Shown here in pieces: positions 1-5,955 of a stretch of DNA of 7,035 nucleotides. The position numbers and the translations under genes are program-made. Origin of the DNA: Clostridiales bacterium (GTDB lineage: Bacteria > Bacillota > Clostridia > Oscillospirales > Oscillospiraceae). The notes beneath the pieces are model-generated. The model was given only the letters and a program-made list of their open reading frames with translations, ran no database searches and had not been told where the DNA came from. Position 1 is the stretch's first letter. The number at the start of each line of letters is the position of its first letter. Where the stretch lies: positions 1 through 7,035 of the forward strand of contig JAJQFX010000070.1 of the NCBI GenBank assembly GCA_021200895.1, read 5' to 3'.

Positions 1-53
1 CTGAGGTGTTCTTCCAAGAGATAAAGTGTTGCACTTGATTGACAATCCGCCGT

Positions 54-146
54 GCCTCCGAAAGAGGCGGAGGGGTTTGCAGCTGCCCCTACAAAAAAGT
101 AAAGATTTAGTTTTCATTTTCTAGTAGGGGCGCACAGTGTGCGCCC
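54..146. repeat. Intergenic hairpin repeats with GTAGGGGC ends
   Basis: Three nested structures are visible. CCTCCG at 55-60 can pair with CGGAGG at 68-73. GCCCCTAC at 85-92 is the exact inverse of GTAGGGGC at 124-131, with an AT-rich stretch between them. GGGCGCACA at 128-136 pairs perfectly with TGTGCGCCC at 138-146. Repeats with a GTAGGGGC edge followed by a GC-rich palindrome are, from memory, common between genes in Oscillospiraceae; copy number cannot be tested here. No coding frame is convincing. It lies downstream of the minus-strand phosphatase gene, but no hairpin is followed by a T-run, so a terminator role is not supported. Confidence 0.6.
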
Positions 147-162
147 GCCCAGCTTTCCGGCA

Positions 163-290
163 GTTCCACCCCTCAGTCAGCTTTGCTGACAGCTCCCCTT
201 TCAGGGGAGCCAATAAAGTAGCGGTTACAACAATTTCCTGCTTCCCCTGAAAGGGGAGGGGAACAGGCGACAGCCGGTAGAGGGCTGGGC
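163..290. repeat. Pair of inverted REP-like hairpin units
   Basis: The left unit has two tandem hairpins: GTCAGC (176-181), loop TTT, GCTGAC (185-190); then GCTCCCCT (192-199), loop TTC, AGGGGAGC (203-210). The right unit at about 241-288 carries TCCCCT (243-248), loop GAA, AGGGGA (252-257), then CAGCC (271-275) able to pair with GGCTG further on. The TCCCCT hairpin of the right unit is the reverse complement of that in the left unit, so two related units face each other across about 30 nt. This fits a REP/MITE-like dispersed element. The rest of 1-368 shows nothing else I can support. Confidence 0.55.
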
Positions 291-368
291 AACGGAACAA
301 CCTTTACCCGAAAGAAGGGAATCCTCGTAAGCGGATGCCAATAGATGCGTCATTGTCACCGCACATAT

Positions 369-860
369 TCATATAACAAAAAATCCAATCAGGCCGGACA
401 AAATGCCCACCGCAGCCCCGACAATGACATCCCTGGGGAAATGCACCCCGCCGACCACCCGGCAGCAGGCCAGCAGCACCCCGAAGCACAGCAGCACCGC
501 CCCCAGCCAGGGCACCAGCCACAGGAAGGTCATGGCGATGACAAAGCAGGAGAACACATGGCGGGAGGGGAAGCTGAACCCCTTGGTGTCCTTATGGATG
601 ATGGGCTGGATGTCCAGCACCTCATAAGGCCGTTTCGCGTTGACCACATGGCGGTACACCGACAGCAGCACAAAGGAGACCGCCGGCACCAGGAAAGCCC
701 GGAGCAGCCGCCCGTCCTGCCGGACGGCCAACACGATCAGGGCCACCGGATAGGCCACATAGCAGGTGCGGGTCAGAATGGTATTTAAAATGCGCAGCCC
801 CTTTTCCCTTGCCGGGGTGCGGAAGGGGGCGGAGATGCGGCAATACTGCTGGGCGGTCAT
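369..860 (-). CDS. PAP2-family membrane phosphatase
   Basis: A 163-residue integral membrane protein with the three motifs of the PAP2 / type 2 phosphatidic acid phosphatase superfamily. Motif 1 is R70-x6-R77-P78 (usual K replaced by R). Motif 2 is PSRH at 98-101, an accepted variant of PSGH. Motif 3 is R134-x5-H140-x3-D144, with Cys133 where Ser is usual. H140 would be the nucleophile, D144 its partner and H101 the acid. Hydrophobic segments lie near 32-46, 55-69, 103-117, 119-133 and 145-163. Such enzymes remove phosphate from lipid phosphates or undecaprenyl pyrophosphate at the membrane; the substrate here is unknown. The start chosen is the ATG 4 nt after the stop of the upstream HD gene; a longer frame exists but would overlap that gene with non-conserved residues. 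The ribosome site is weak, so translational coupling to the HD gene is likely. Confidence 0.85.
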   Translation of the reverse strand: MTAQQYCRISAPFRTPAREKGLRILNTILTRTCYVAYPVALIVLAVRQDGRLLRAFLVPAVSFVLLSVYRHVVNAKRPYEVLDIQPIIHKDTKGFSFPSRHVFSCFVIAMTFLWLVPWLGAVLLCFGVLLACCRVVGGVHFPRDVIVGAAVGILSGLIGFFVI

Positions 861-864
861 GGAC

Positions 865-1446
865 TCACTGCTTCCCTTCCAGGAAGTAGGTGGCCTCGCT
901 GTCCGCCATATGGAGGGCGAAGGCCAGGGGGAACATCTCAAAGGCCTTGCCTACGTCCCGGCTGTCCTCCGGGCCGGAGAAGCCCATGTGATAGCGGATG
1001 GCGAAGGCTTCCTCCCTTGTCAGCCGCATATAGCCGTTGATGATATAGACGCTCTTTTCCCCGTGGCCGTAGGGCATGGGGTCGTCAAACTGGTACTGGG
1101 GCACCTGCCGCCAGGAGCCATCGGGCTGCTTCACGTTGCGGGTAGTTACCTTATAGCACCCCGCCTTGCACACGTCATGGAGCAGGGCCACCACGGCGAT
1201 GGTCTCATCGGTGTAACTCAGCTCATAGGTCTCCTTCACCCGCTCCCGGGCCAGGTAATCCACCAGGCAGTCGTAGACATTCAGGCTGTGGTCGCACAGG
1301 CCGCCCTCATAGGCGCTGTGATACCGGGCGGAGGCCGGGGCGGTGAAGAAGTCGCTGCGGTTCTCCAGGTAGTCCAGCAGCGCGTCCGCCCCGGGACGGG
1401 TCACCTTCTCTTTAAAAATGGAAATAAACTCTTCCTTGCTTGTCAT
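865..1446 (-). CDS. HD-domain phosphohydrolase
   Basis: A soluble 193-residue protein. Metal-binding residues of the HD superfamily are visible in order: H53 (in GGLCDHSLN), the H90-D91 doublet (LLHDVCKAG, with K94), H128 (YGHGEKS), H153 (RYHMG) and H179/D182 (HMADSEA). The extra histidine spacing resembles HD domains of the YhaM 3'-5' exoribonuclease type, but no OB-fold precedes it, so it is a stand-alone HD protein. Substrate (nucleotide, RNA or other phosphoester) cannot be told from sequence. The ATG at 1444-1446 is preferred over an in-frame TTG three codons upstream because AAGGA lies 9 nt before the ATG but directly against the TTG. It is first in a two-gene unit with the PAP2 phosphatase and is served by an extended -10 promoter upstream. 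Confidence 0.85.
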   Translation of the reverse strand: MTSKEEFISIFKEKVTRPGADALLDYLENRSDFFTAPASARYHSAYEGGLCDHSLNVYDCLVDYLARERVKETYELSYTDETIAVVALLHDVCKAGCYKVTTRNVKQPDGSWRQVPQYQFDDPMPYGHGEKSVYIINGYMRLTREEAFAIRYHMGFSGPEDSRDVGKAFEMFPLAFALHMADSEATYFLEGKQ

Positions 1447-1495
1447 ATCTTCCAATCCTTTCCAATCCTATAAAACTGGTTGAAACACTGTCTTT

Positions 1496-1504
1496 ATTGT
1501 ACCA
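1496..1504 (-). promoter_or_regulatory. Extended -10 promoter for HD/PAP2 unit
   Basis: Read on the minus strand this is TGGTACAAT: a TACAAT -10 box preceded by the TGn extension. No good -35 box lies at the expected spacing (TTTCTT at best), which is acceptable for an extended -10 promoter. It lies about 50 nt upstream of the HD start codon. A small imperfect hairpin (GTGG 1527-1530 with CCAC 1535-1538, flanked by A and T runs) separates it from the divergent promoter. Confidence 0.6.
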
Positions 1505-1543
1505 CAGAACTGCCGAAAAAGAAAAGGTGGAACTCCACGTTTT

Positions 1544-1572
1544 TTCACACAAGCGCCCCTTTGGCATAGTAT
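1544..1572 (+). promoter_or_regulatory. Sigma-A type promoter for MntP/YtaF-like gene
   Basis: TTCACA at 1544-1549 (5 of 6 matches to TTGACA) and TAGTAT at 1567-1572 (4 of 6 to TATAAT) are separated by exactly 17 nt. The predicted start of transcription near 1579 gives a leader of about 35 nt ahead of the GGAGG at 1604-1608. No metal-regulator operator or manganese riboswitch fold fits in this short leader. Confidence 0.55.
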
Positions 1573-1613
1573 GAAATGTAAAATCCTGCGGAAGCAGGCG
1601 CGTGGAGGTGCGT

Positions 1614-2174
1614 ATGGGGCAGGCAGTTTCCCTGTTTTGTTTACTGGCGTCCGCCAATCTGGACACTCTGCTGCTGGGTATGAGCTGGGCGCTGTCAGAC
1701 CGCAGGCTCTCCCCCAGAGCGGTGGCAGTCATCGGGCTGGTGACCTCGGCGGTGACGGCCCTCTCCCTGGCGGCGGGGAACTGCGTCGCCCATTGGGCAT
1801 CCTCCTGGCTGATGCAGCGTGGCTCCGGCCTGCTCCTGATGGGGATGGGGGCCTGGTCGGTGCTGGAGCAGCTCCGTGGGTCGGGGGAAGCCCTGTCCGC
1901 CGGGCCGGAGGCGCCGCCGACGACCTGGCGGCAGACCCTGACGCTAGCGCTGGTGCTGGGGGTCAACAACTGCGGCATCGGTGTAGGAGCCGGGCTGGCA
2001 GGATACGGCCCCTGGCTGGCAGGCGGGCTGAACCTGCTCCTGACCTGGGGAATGCTGCTCCTGGGGCAGCGGTGCGCCGGTTGGGTGCAGCATGCCGGGG
2101 CGGAGCGCTGGGCGGCGCTGGGCAGCGGGCTGCTGCTGATAGTAGTCGGCGCGGCGGCCATCGGGGGAGGGTAG
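1614..2174 (+). CDS. MntP/YtaF-like membrane transporter
   Basis: A 186-residue, very hydrophobic protein with six predicted membrane segments (about 2-24, 38-57, 69-88, 109-130, 132-151, 168-184) in two repeated halves. The first helix reads ASANLDTLLLG, and the fourth reads LGVNNCGIGVGAGLAGY, matching the paired pattern of the MntP/YtaF family (putative manganese efflux pumps and the sporulation protein YtaF). Length matches the family (about 180-210). E. coli MntP has an aspartate in each half (D16 and D118). Here D17 is kept, but the second is asparagine (N118/N119), so transport chemistry may differ. The start is the ATG with GGAGG 5 nt upstream; an upstream GTG overlaps that site and is rejected. 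Alternative: another small LysE-like six-helix exporter. Family assignment is by motif only. Confidence 0.7.
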   Translation: MGQAVSLFCLLASANLDTLLLGMSWALSDRRLSPRAVAVIGLVTSAVTALSLAAGNCVAHWASSWLMQRGSGLLLMGMGAWSVLEQLRGSGEALSAGPEAPPTTWRQTLTLALVLGVNNCGIGVGAGLAGYGPWLAGGLNLLLTWGMLLLGQRCAGWVQHAGAERWAALGSGLLLIVVGAAAIGGG

Positions 2175-2178
2175 GCGT

Positions 2179-2598
2179 TCACGGATCCAGATTTTTCCGC
2201 ATCCAAATATGGGGGCAGTGTTCCTCGTAATCTACCGTCCCATATGCCACATACCCCTGCTTTTCATAGAAGCGTTGTGCAGCTATCTGGGCGTGTAACG
2301 CAACGCTGCGCCCTTTGTTCCCGCGCACGATACGTTCAACCGTCCTTAACAGGTTTGCACCGATTTGGTTCCCCCGGTATGGCTGCATGACGGCGATTCT
2401 GCCAACGATATAGTTGTGGGGTGCCCGTTCAAAGAGGCGACAGGTTGCAACGGCAGCTCTATCGTCAAATACCACAAAATGTTGTGCGATATCGTCGATT
2501 CCGTCAAATTCCTCCGTAAACCCCTGCTCCTCCACAAAGACCGCAGTACGAATTTGGATTGCTTCCGGCGGTAACACGTCATAAATTTTTGTTTCCAT
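2179..2598 (-). CDS. GNAT-family N-acetyltransferase (ElaA/YjcF-like)
   Basis: A 139-residue cytoplasmic acyl-CoA-dependent acetyltransferase. Seen in order: an N-terminal IRTAVFVEEQGF segment (16-27), typical of the ElaA/YjcF branch; beta strands around FVVFDD and ATCRLF; the core VGRIAV strand (65-70) followed by the acetyl-CoA pyrophosphate loop R75-G-N-Q-I-G80-A; LHAQ (101-104); and RFYEKQGY (109-116), the family's C-terminal helix. The end YEEHCPHIWMRKNL also fits. Length is normal and the gene appears intact. The acceptor (small amine, peptide or protein) is unknown. AGGAGG lies just upstream of the ATG, fixing the start. It runs tail to tail with the MntP/YtaF-like gene with only 4 nt between stop codons. 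Its base composition is visibly more AT-rich than that neighbour, hinting at separate origin. Confidence 0.88.
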   Translation of the reverse strand: METKIYDVLPPEAIQIRTAVFVEEQGFTEEFDGIDDIAQHFVVFDDRAAVATCRLFERAPHNYIVGRIAVMQPYRGNQIGANLLRTVERIVRGNKGRSVALHAQIAAQRFYEKQGYVAYGTVDYEEHCPHIWMRKNLDP

Positions 2599-2671
2599 TT
2601 TGCCCTCCTTAAAGCAAAAAGGGTGAGGCGTGCCATATCAAATCAAAATCAGACAAACCATTTTATATGGG

Positions 2672-2705
2672 AAAGCCCCGGAAAACCGTAATTTTCCGGG
2701 GCTTT
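2672..2705. terminator. Strong 14-bp hairpin, possible bidirectional terminator
   Basis: AAAGCCCCGGAAAA (2672-2685) pairs perfectly with TTTTCCGGGGCTTT (2692-2705) around a 6-nt loop. The GC core with A-rich and T-rich arms resembles bidirectional terminators, though the T-run beyond the GC core is short on both strands. It lies upstream of the acetyltransferase gene on the minus strand, so it could insulate that gene from transcription coming from the right. It could equally be an end of the degraded insertion sequence to its right. Confidence 0.5.
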
Positions 2706-2817
2706 GAACTGTTCTGATTCGATTTTTCGAGAAAATCAGCGCTTGCTGAACTTCAAAGGCTTAATACTGCAATCAGGAAAGCTGACTGATTTTGCGCTTT
2801 TCATCCAGTTTTTTCTT

Positions 2818-3177
2818 TCATATTGGCGCTTTTCTTGCCCTGTTGTTCCAAAACACGCATTTCTGACCGTGCCACGAAAAACGAATTTGCTGCCTACCTG
2901 CTCCTTGCCCACAGCGTCCCAGGGCTGCGGACAACAACAAATCACCCGCCACCTCCCAGCCAGGCTGTTGCCTGGCTGGTTTTTGTTGCAAACTGCTGTG
3001 ATAGACGGAATCCCCATATACCACCTCGTTGTCTTCACGAATCAGCGCAGCAGCCCGTGTAATATCGTGGGCATTTGCCGGAGTCACCGTCATCGTATGC
3101 GCAAGCGCAATTTTCTCGCAACCCGCTCTTGTCCGTTTGTTCAGAGATTCCCTGTTTTTCCATCCTGTTCCATGCAA
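2818..3177 (-). pseudogene. Degraded DDE transposase fragment (IS5-like)
   Basis: The recognisable part is residues 26-62 of a minus-strand frame (about 2992-3102), reading LAHTMTVTPANAHDIT and then EDNEVVYGDSVYHSS. This matches the central DDE region of IS5-group transposases, where the second catalytic aspartate sits in a (Y/F)GD(S/A)GY context; here Gly is replaced by Val. The N-terminal half is absent, and after the motif the frame loses resemblance to the family and runs into a hairpin (2956-2979). Neighbouring frames through 2736 stay K/R-rich but do not rebuild a tail I can identify. I therefore call it a remnant with 5' truncation and internal damage. No intact inverted repeats or target duplication could be seen. 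The fragment boundaries are uncertain. Confidence 0.6.
2956..2984 (+). terminator. Intrinsic terminator-like hairpin inside IS remnant
   Basis: CCAGCCAGGC (2956-2965), loop TGTT, GCCTGGCTGG (2970-2979), then TTTTTGTTG: a textbook rho-independent terminator on the plus strand. No gene or convincing promoter precedes it on that strand, since the acetyltransferase and the transposase remnant both read the other way. It interrupts the transposase remnant, so it may be part of a small inserted palindrome rather than a working terminator. Confidence 0.6.
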
Positions 3178-3204
3178 AAGGACTGTCCGGCCCCCGGACA
3201 GTCC
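3176..3204 (-). terminator. Intrinsic terminator of the symporter-reductase unit
   Basis: On the minus strand, GGACTGTCCGG, loop GGG, CCGGACAGTCC, then TTTT at 3179-3176. The stem is 11 perfect base pairs and begins 25 nt after the reductase stop codon. It also marks the boundary between the operon and the insertion-sequence scar. Confidence 0.85.
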
Positions 3205-3229
3205 CCTTTGTTTGACAAATAGCGGCGGC

Positions 3230-4186
3230 TTACACCCTGTACAGCCAGTCCGCTTCTTCCGGCGTGAGGTTCAGCTCCGCCGCGTCCAGGCTTTGCCCCA
3301 GCATCTCCGTGTTCTCCGCGCCGACGATGGCGACCACGGGCAGCTTGTTGTAAATGATGTGCGCCAGCCCCACTGCGGGGATAGAGGCGTGCTTTTCCTC
3401 CGCCATCTGCTGCACCCGGGCCAGGCGCTTCATGTTCTCCGCAGAGCCGTAGGATTCCCGGAGGCTCGCAGGCATGGCGTCCAGCCCCTGAGCGGCCACC
3501 CGGGCAAAGAAGCCCTGAGCCTGGGAGCTGAAGGCAAAGACGGGGATGTGCTTCTCCTCATAATAGGCGTATTTGTCCGGGGTCATCATCAGGGAGCCGA
3601 ACTGGACGAAGTACTTATCCTCCGATGCGGCCAGGGACATACCGATTTGGCTGCCGCCGATAATATTGCTCCCCTTGCTTTCGGCGTACTCCACCGCCGC
3701 CTTCACGCGGTAGGTGTCGTAGTTGGAGACGCCTACCCGTCTGGCCTTGCCGGACTTCACGATGTCCTCCATGATGTCCACGATTTCCTCAATCGGTACC
3801 TCTGGGTCATCCTTGTGAATCCAGTACATATCCAGGTAGTCGGTATGCAGCACCTTCAGGCTTTGCTCCAGGTCGGCCATAATGCACGCCCGGTTGACTC
3901 GCTTCACATCGGGAGCGCTCTGCATGGGATGGCCGCCCTTGGAGCAAATCATCAGCCTGCTGCGGTTGCCCCGGGATTGCAGATACTCGCCCACCATCTC
4001 CTCCGAGTGGCCGTCGCCGTAGGCTCTGGCTGTGTCGATGGTGTTGCCGCCCCGGTCGATGAAATAGTCATACAGCCGGAACTTTTCCTCCGTGGAGAGC
4101 ATCTCCATGCTCATGGACGAACCCATGGCGATTCTGGAGAACTTCATGGTTTCGCCGTTCGCGTCCTTCAATTCAATGTAAATCAT
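3230..4186 (-). CDS. Aldo/keto reductase
   Basis: A 318-residue NAD(P)H-dependent oxidoreductase with the (beta/alpha)8 aldo/keto reductase fold. The catalytic tetrad is complete: D51 (NTIDTARAYG), Y56, K83 (ICSKGGHP) and H124 (YWIHKDD). Cofactor-side motifs also fit: VGVSNYD (151-157), GGSQIGMS, VFAFSSQAQGFF (216-227, in the place of the usual Y/S-P-L segment) and the C-terminal VAIVGAENTEMLGQSLDAAEL (285-305), which binds the nucleotide. Length is normal. Such enzymes interconvert carbonyls and alcohols of sugars, ketones or steroids; this one follows a GPH sugar symporter by 69 nt in the same orientation, so an imported sugar or sugar-acid derivative is the likeliest substrate (inference). 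The ATG has AAGGAG 9-10 nt upstream. No strong promoter of its own is evident in the gap, favouring co-transcription. Confidence 0.93.
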   Translation of the reverse strand: MIYIELKDANGETMKFSRIAMGSSMSMEMLSTEEKFRLYDYFIDRGGNTIDTARAYGDGHSEEMVGEYLQSRGNRSRLMICSKGGHPMQSAPDVKRVNRACIMADLEQSLKVLHTDYLDMYWIHKDDPEVPIEEIVDIMEDIVKSGKARRVGVSNYDTYRVKAAVEYAESKGSNIIGGSQIGMSLAASEDKYFVQFGSLMMTPDKYAYYEEKHIPVFAFSSQAQGFFARVAAQGLDAMPASLRESYGSAENMKRLARVQQMAEEKHASIPAVGLAHIIYNKLPVVAIVGAENTEMLGQSLDAAELNLTPEEADWLYRV

Positions 4187-4255
4187 AGCAATATTCTCCT
4201 TATTTTATGGCGTTTCCGTATCAGTGTACCGTTATCGTGGCGGGAAGGATCAAAA

Positions 4256-5701
4256 TTACATTCCCTGCTCCTGACGGATTTTTTCCAGCTCCGGCTCAAA
4301 CTCCTTGTGCTTCTTGTCCAGGTCATAGAAGCTCATGGCAACGAAAATCAGAGCCAGGCTGAGCAGGGGCAGCCCACCCCATACGAAGCTGATGGCGCTC
4401 ATGGCGGAGGCGGTCTGTGTCGCCGCGCCGCCGAGATAGCCGGAGGCACCCAGAACGCCTGCAATCAGGGAGCTGGCGATGCCGGAGCCGATCTGGCAGG
4501 CCAGGGAGAAGCTGGCCATGATAACGCCGGCGTTGATGCTTCTCGTCTTAACCGTCAGCTCATCCACAATATCCGGCTGGGTGGACTGAATCATGCACCC
4601 CACGAAGCCGCCACCGAAGCCTGCAATCGCCATGCCGACAATCATCATGGTGGGGATGCTGGGCGCCAGGAACCGCAGGGCGACGCCAACGGCTGAGATG
4701 CTGGTGCCGATCAGCGCGATGGGGCGCTTCCCCAGCTTGATGGCCATAGCAGGCACGATCAGGGGAGAAATCAGACCGGCAAAGCTGTAGACGGTCATTG
4801 CCACGCCCATGACAGCAAAGTTCCCATTCATATAATAGGTAATGTAATAGACCATAGTGGACATGAGGGAGATGACATAGAACAGGTTGCCGAAGCAGAA
4901 CAGCAGTTCAACAACAAAGTTTTTGGTGGTAATGTAAGCAATCAGGTTCTTCAGCAGGGAGCCATTGCTTTGGGGCTTCGCAGCCGCTTTTTCCGCCTGC
5001 TGCCCGGGGTTTTCCTGTGCTTTGGTTTCGGAGACTGCCGTATTACCGGCGGCTGTCATGGCGACCATGACGATGCCCAGGAGCAGGGCGGTGCGCAGAT
5101 AGCCGACAGCGTCATTGGAAGCACCCAGCAGCGCCACCAGAGGTGCCACCACGCTGCCGATCAGGCTGGTGCCCAGGCCGCCGGTGATGCCCCGGACGGT
5201 GGCCAGCATATTCCGTTCCTTCGGGTCGGTAGTCATGAAGGTCATCAGAGAGCCTTCCGGGATGTTGACCATCGTCAGGCCTGTGGTGTAAATCACATAA
5301 GCAAAATAGATGAAGGCCATGGTCGCTGCGATGGAGGAGCCGTCAAAGAGAGTTGCGGTTCCGAACAGCATCAAAAGGCCCGCCAGGAAGACGACGCAGC
5401 CACCGTAAATCCAGGGACGGGCGCGGCCAATTTTGGTGTGCGTCCTGTCAACCAGGGCGCCGATGATGAAGTCGCTGCAGGCGTCAATCACCTTGCAGAC
5501 AAGAAACATCAGGCTGACCGCCGCTGCGGCCTTGGCGTAATTGGTCTCATCCAGGCCGCCGAACACAACGTTCAGCAGGTAAGCGGAAAGGTAGGTATCC
5601 GCCAGGGACTGGGCGATTTGGCGGCCAAAATCGATGGAGCCAAATCCAATTCTCTGCTTCCAGAGGGCCCCTCTGGAAAGGGTGATTGAAGTATTTGCCA
5701 T
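4256..5701 (-). CDS. GPH-family sugar:cation symporter
   Basis: A 481-residue, roughly 12-helix inner-membrane carrier of the glycoside-pentoside-hexuronide:cation symporter family (MelB/UidB/XynP relatives). Diagnostic features are IGFGSIDFGRQ near 18-28; the signature DACSDFIIGALVDRT (73-87) followed by KIGRARPWI, where D73 and D77 match the MelB cation-site aspartates; a central hydrophilic loop at about 221-250 between the two six-helix halves; and TQPDIVDELTVKTRS (374-388), equivalent to the conserved (A/P)DIVD loop of the second half. The length matches the family. It imports a sugar or glycoside with H+ or Na+; the exact substrate is not readable. The second ATG (5699-5701) is chosen because GGAGG (5710-5714) lies 8 nt before it; the first ATG, five codons earlier, overlaps that ribosome site. 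It is probably first gene of an operon with the reductase and is divergent from the LysR regulator. Confidence 0.93.
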   Translation of the reverse strand: MANTSITLSRGALWKQRIGFGSIDFGRQIAQSLADTYLSAYLLNVVFGGLDETNYAKAAAAVSLMFLVCKVIDACSDFIIGALVDRTHTKIGRARPWIYGGCVVFLAGLLMLFGTATLFDGSSIAATMAFIYFAYVIYTTGLTMVNIPEGSLMTFMTTDPKERNMLATVRGITGGLGTSLIGSVVAPLVALLGASNDAVGYLRTALLLGIVMVAMTAAGNTAVSETKAQENPGQQAEKAAAKPQSNGSLLKNLIAYITTKNFVVELLFCFGNLFYVISLMSTMVYYITYYMNGNFAVMGVAMTVYSFAGLISPLIVPAMAIKLGKRPIALIGTSISAVGVALRFLAPSIPTMMIVGMAIAGFGGGFVGCMIQSTQPDIVDELTVKTRSINAGVIMASFSLACQIGSGIASSLIAGVLGASGYLGGAATQTASAMSAISFVWGGLPLLSLALIFVAMSFYDLDKKHKEFEPELEKIRQEQGM

Positions 5702-5781
5702 GTTTGATTCCTCCATTAGTGATCAGTTGTTTTTCTTCAGGTCTTTCGCTGAGACGCAAGCCGGCGTTTGCTTCTGATTAC

Positions 5782-5810
5782 AGAATACCCGTTTCACCGC
5801 CGTTCTGCAA
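5782..5810 (-). promoter_or_regulatory. Probable promoter of symporter-reductase operon
   Basis: On the minus strand, TTGCAG (-35, 5810-5805) and TATTCT (-10, 5787-5782) are 17 nt apart, placing the transcript start near 5775 and giving a leader of about 75 nt. Both boxes are sub-consensus, as expected for a promoter needing an activator such as a LysR-type protein. Confidence 0.45.
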
Positions 5811-5844
5811 TTCCGTTTTAAAATGTGAAACCTCAAAATGGAAT
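5810..5844. promoter_or_regulatory. Candidate LysR-type operator (inverted repeat)
   Basis: ATTCCGTTTT (5810-5819) and AAAATGGAAT (5835-5844) are inverted with 9 of 10 matches. A second, overlapping inverted pair is GTTTCAC (5791-5797) with GTGAAAC (5825-5831). The main repeat is centred about 52 nt upstream of the predicted symporter start and touches its -35 box, within the -35 to -75 zone where LysR-type activators bind. It lies about 60-90 nt upstream of the regulator's own -35. Assignment is by position and symmetry only. Confidence 0.4.
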
Positions 5845-5903
5845 CGGAACTACCAGAACAGGTTGCAGGAAAAGGCCCAATTATTGGTTTCTTCAAAAGC
5901 AAA

Positions 5904-5933
5904 TTGACACTTCTTGCGGAAATATGCTATAAT
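5904..5933 (+). promoter_or_regulatory. Near-perfect promoter of the LysR-type gene
   Basis: TTGACA (5904-5909) and TATAAT (5928-5933) are both exact consensus, 18 nt apart, and the -10 is preceded by TGC, giving an extended -10 as well. Transcription should begin near 5940, leaving a leader of about 60 nt. Confidence 0.85.
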
Positions 5934-5955
5934 AAAGCTATATTTTCTGTTTGGG

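Noticed and set aside
82..211. CRISPR or riboswitch reading of the repeated hairpins
   Set aside because: No regular repeat-spacer spacing exists and no downstream gene on the plus strand would use a leader here.
766..1473. Plus-strand open frame opposite the HD gene
   Set aside because: Antisense to a protein with complete HD metal motifs; no ribosome site and no recognisable domain.
1521..1546. Possible terminator between the divergent promoters
   Set aside because: The stem is only 4 bp of GC plus A/T arms with a G-G mismatch and lies between two outward-facing promoters, where no transcript needs to end.
1412..2206. Minus-strand open frame across the transporter gene
   Set aside because: Ser/Pro/Arg-rich shadow of a GC-rich gene; it would also span both divergent promoters and overlap the HD start.
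4187..4255. Possible separate promoter for the reductase (TTGATC ... TACACT)
   Set aside because: Spacing is 19 nt and both boxes are poor; co-transcription with the symporter is simpler.
3029..4696. Long plus-strand open frame across the reductase and symporter
   Set aside because: It is antisense to two well-conserved genes on the minus strand and has a His/Gly/Ala-rich composition typical of a GC-rich shadow frame, with no motifs.
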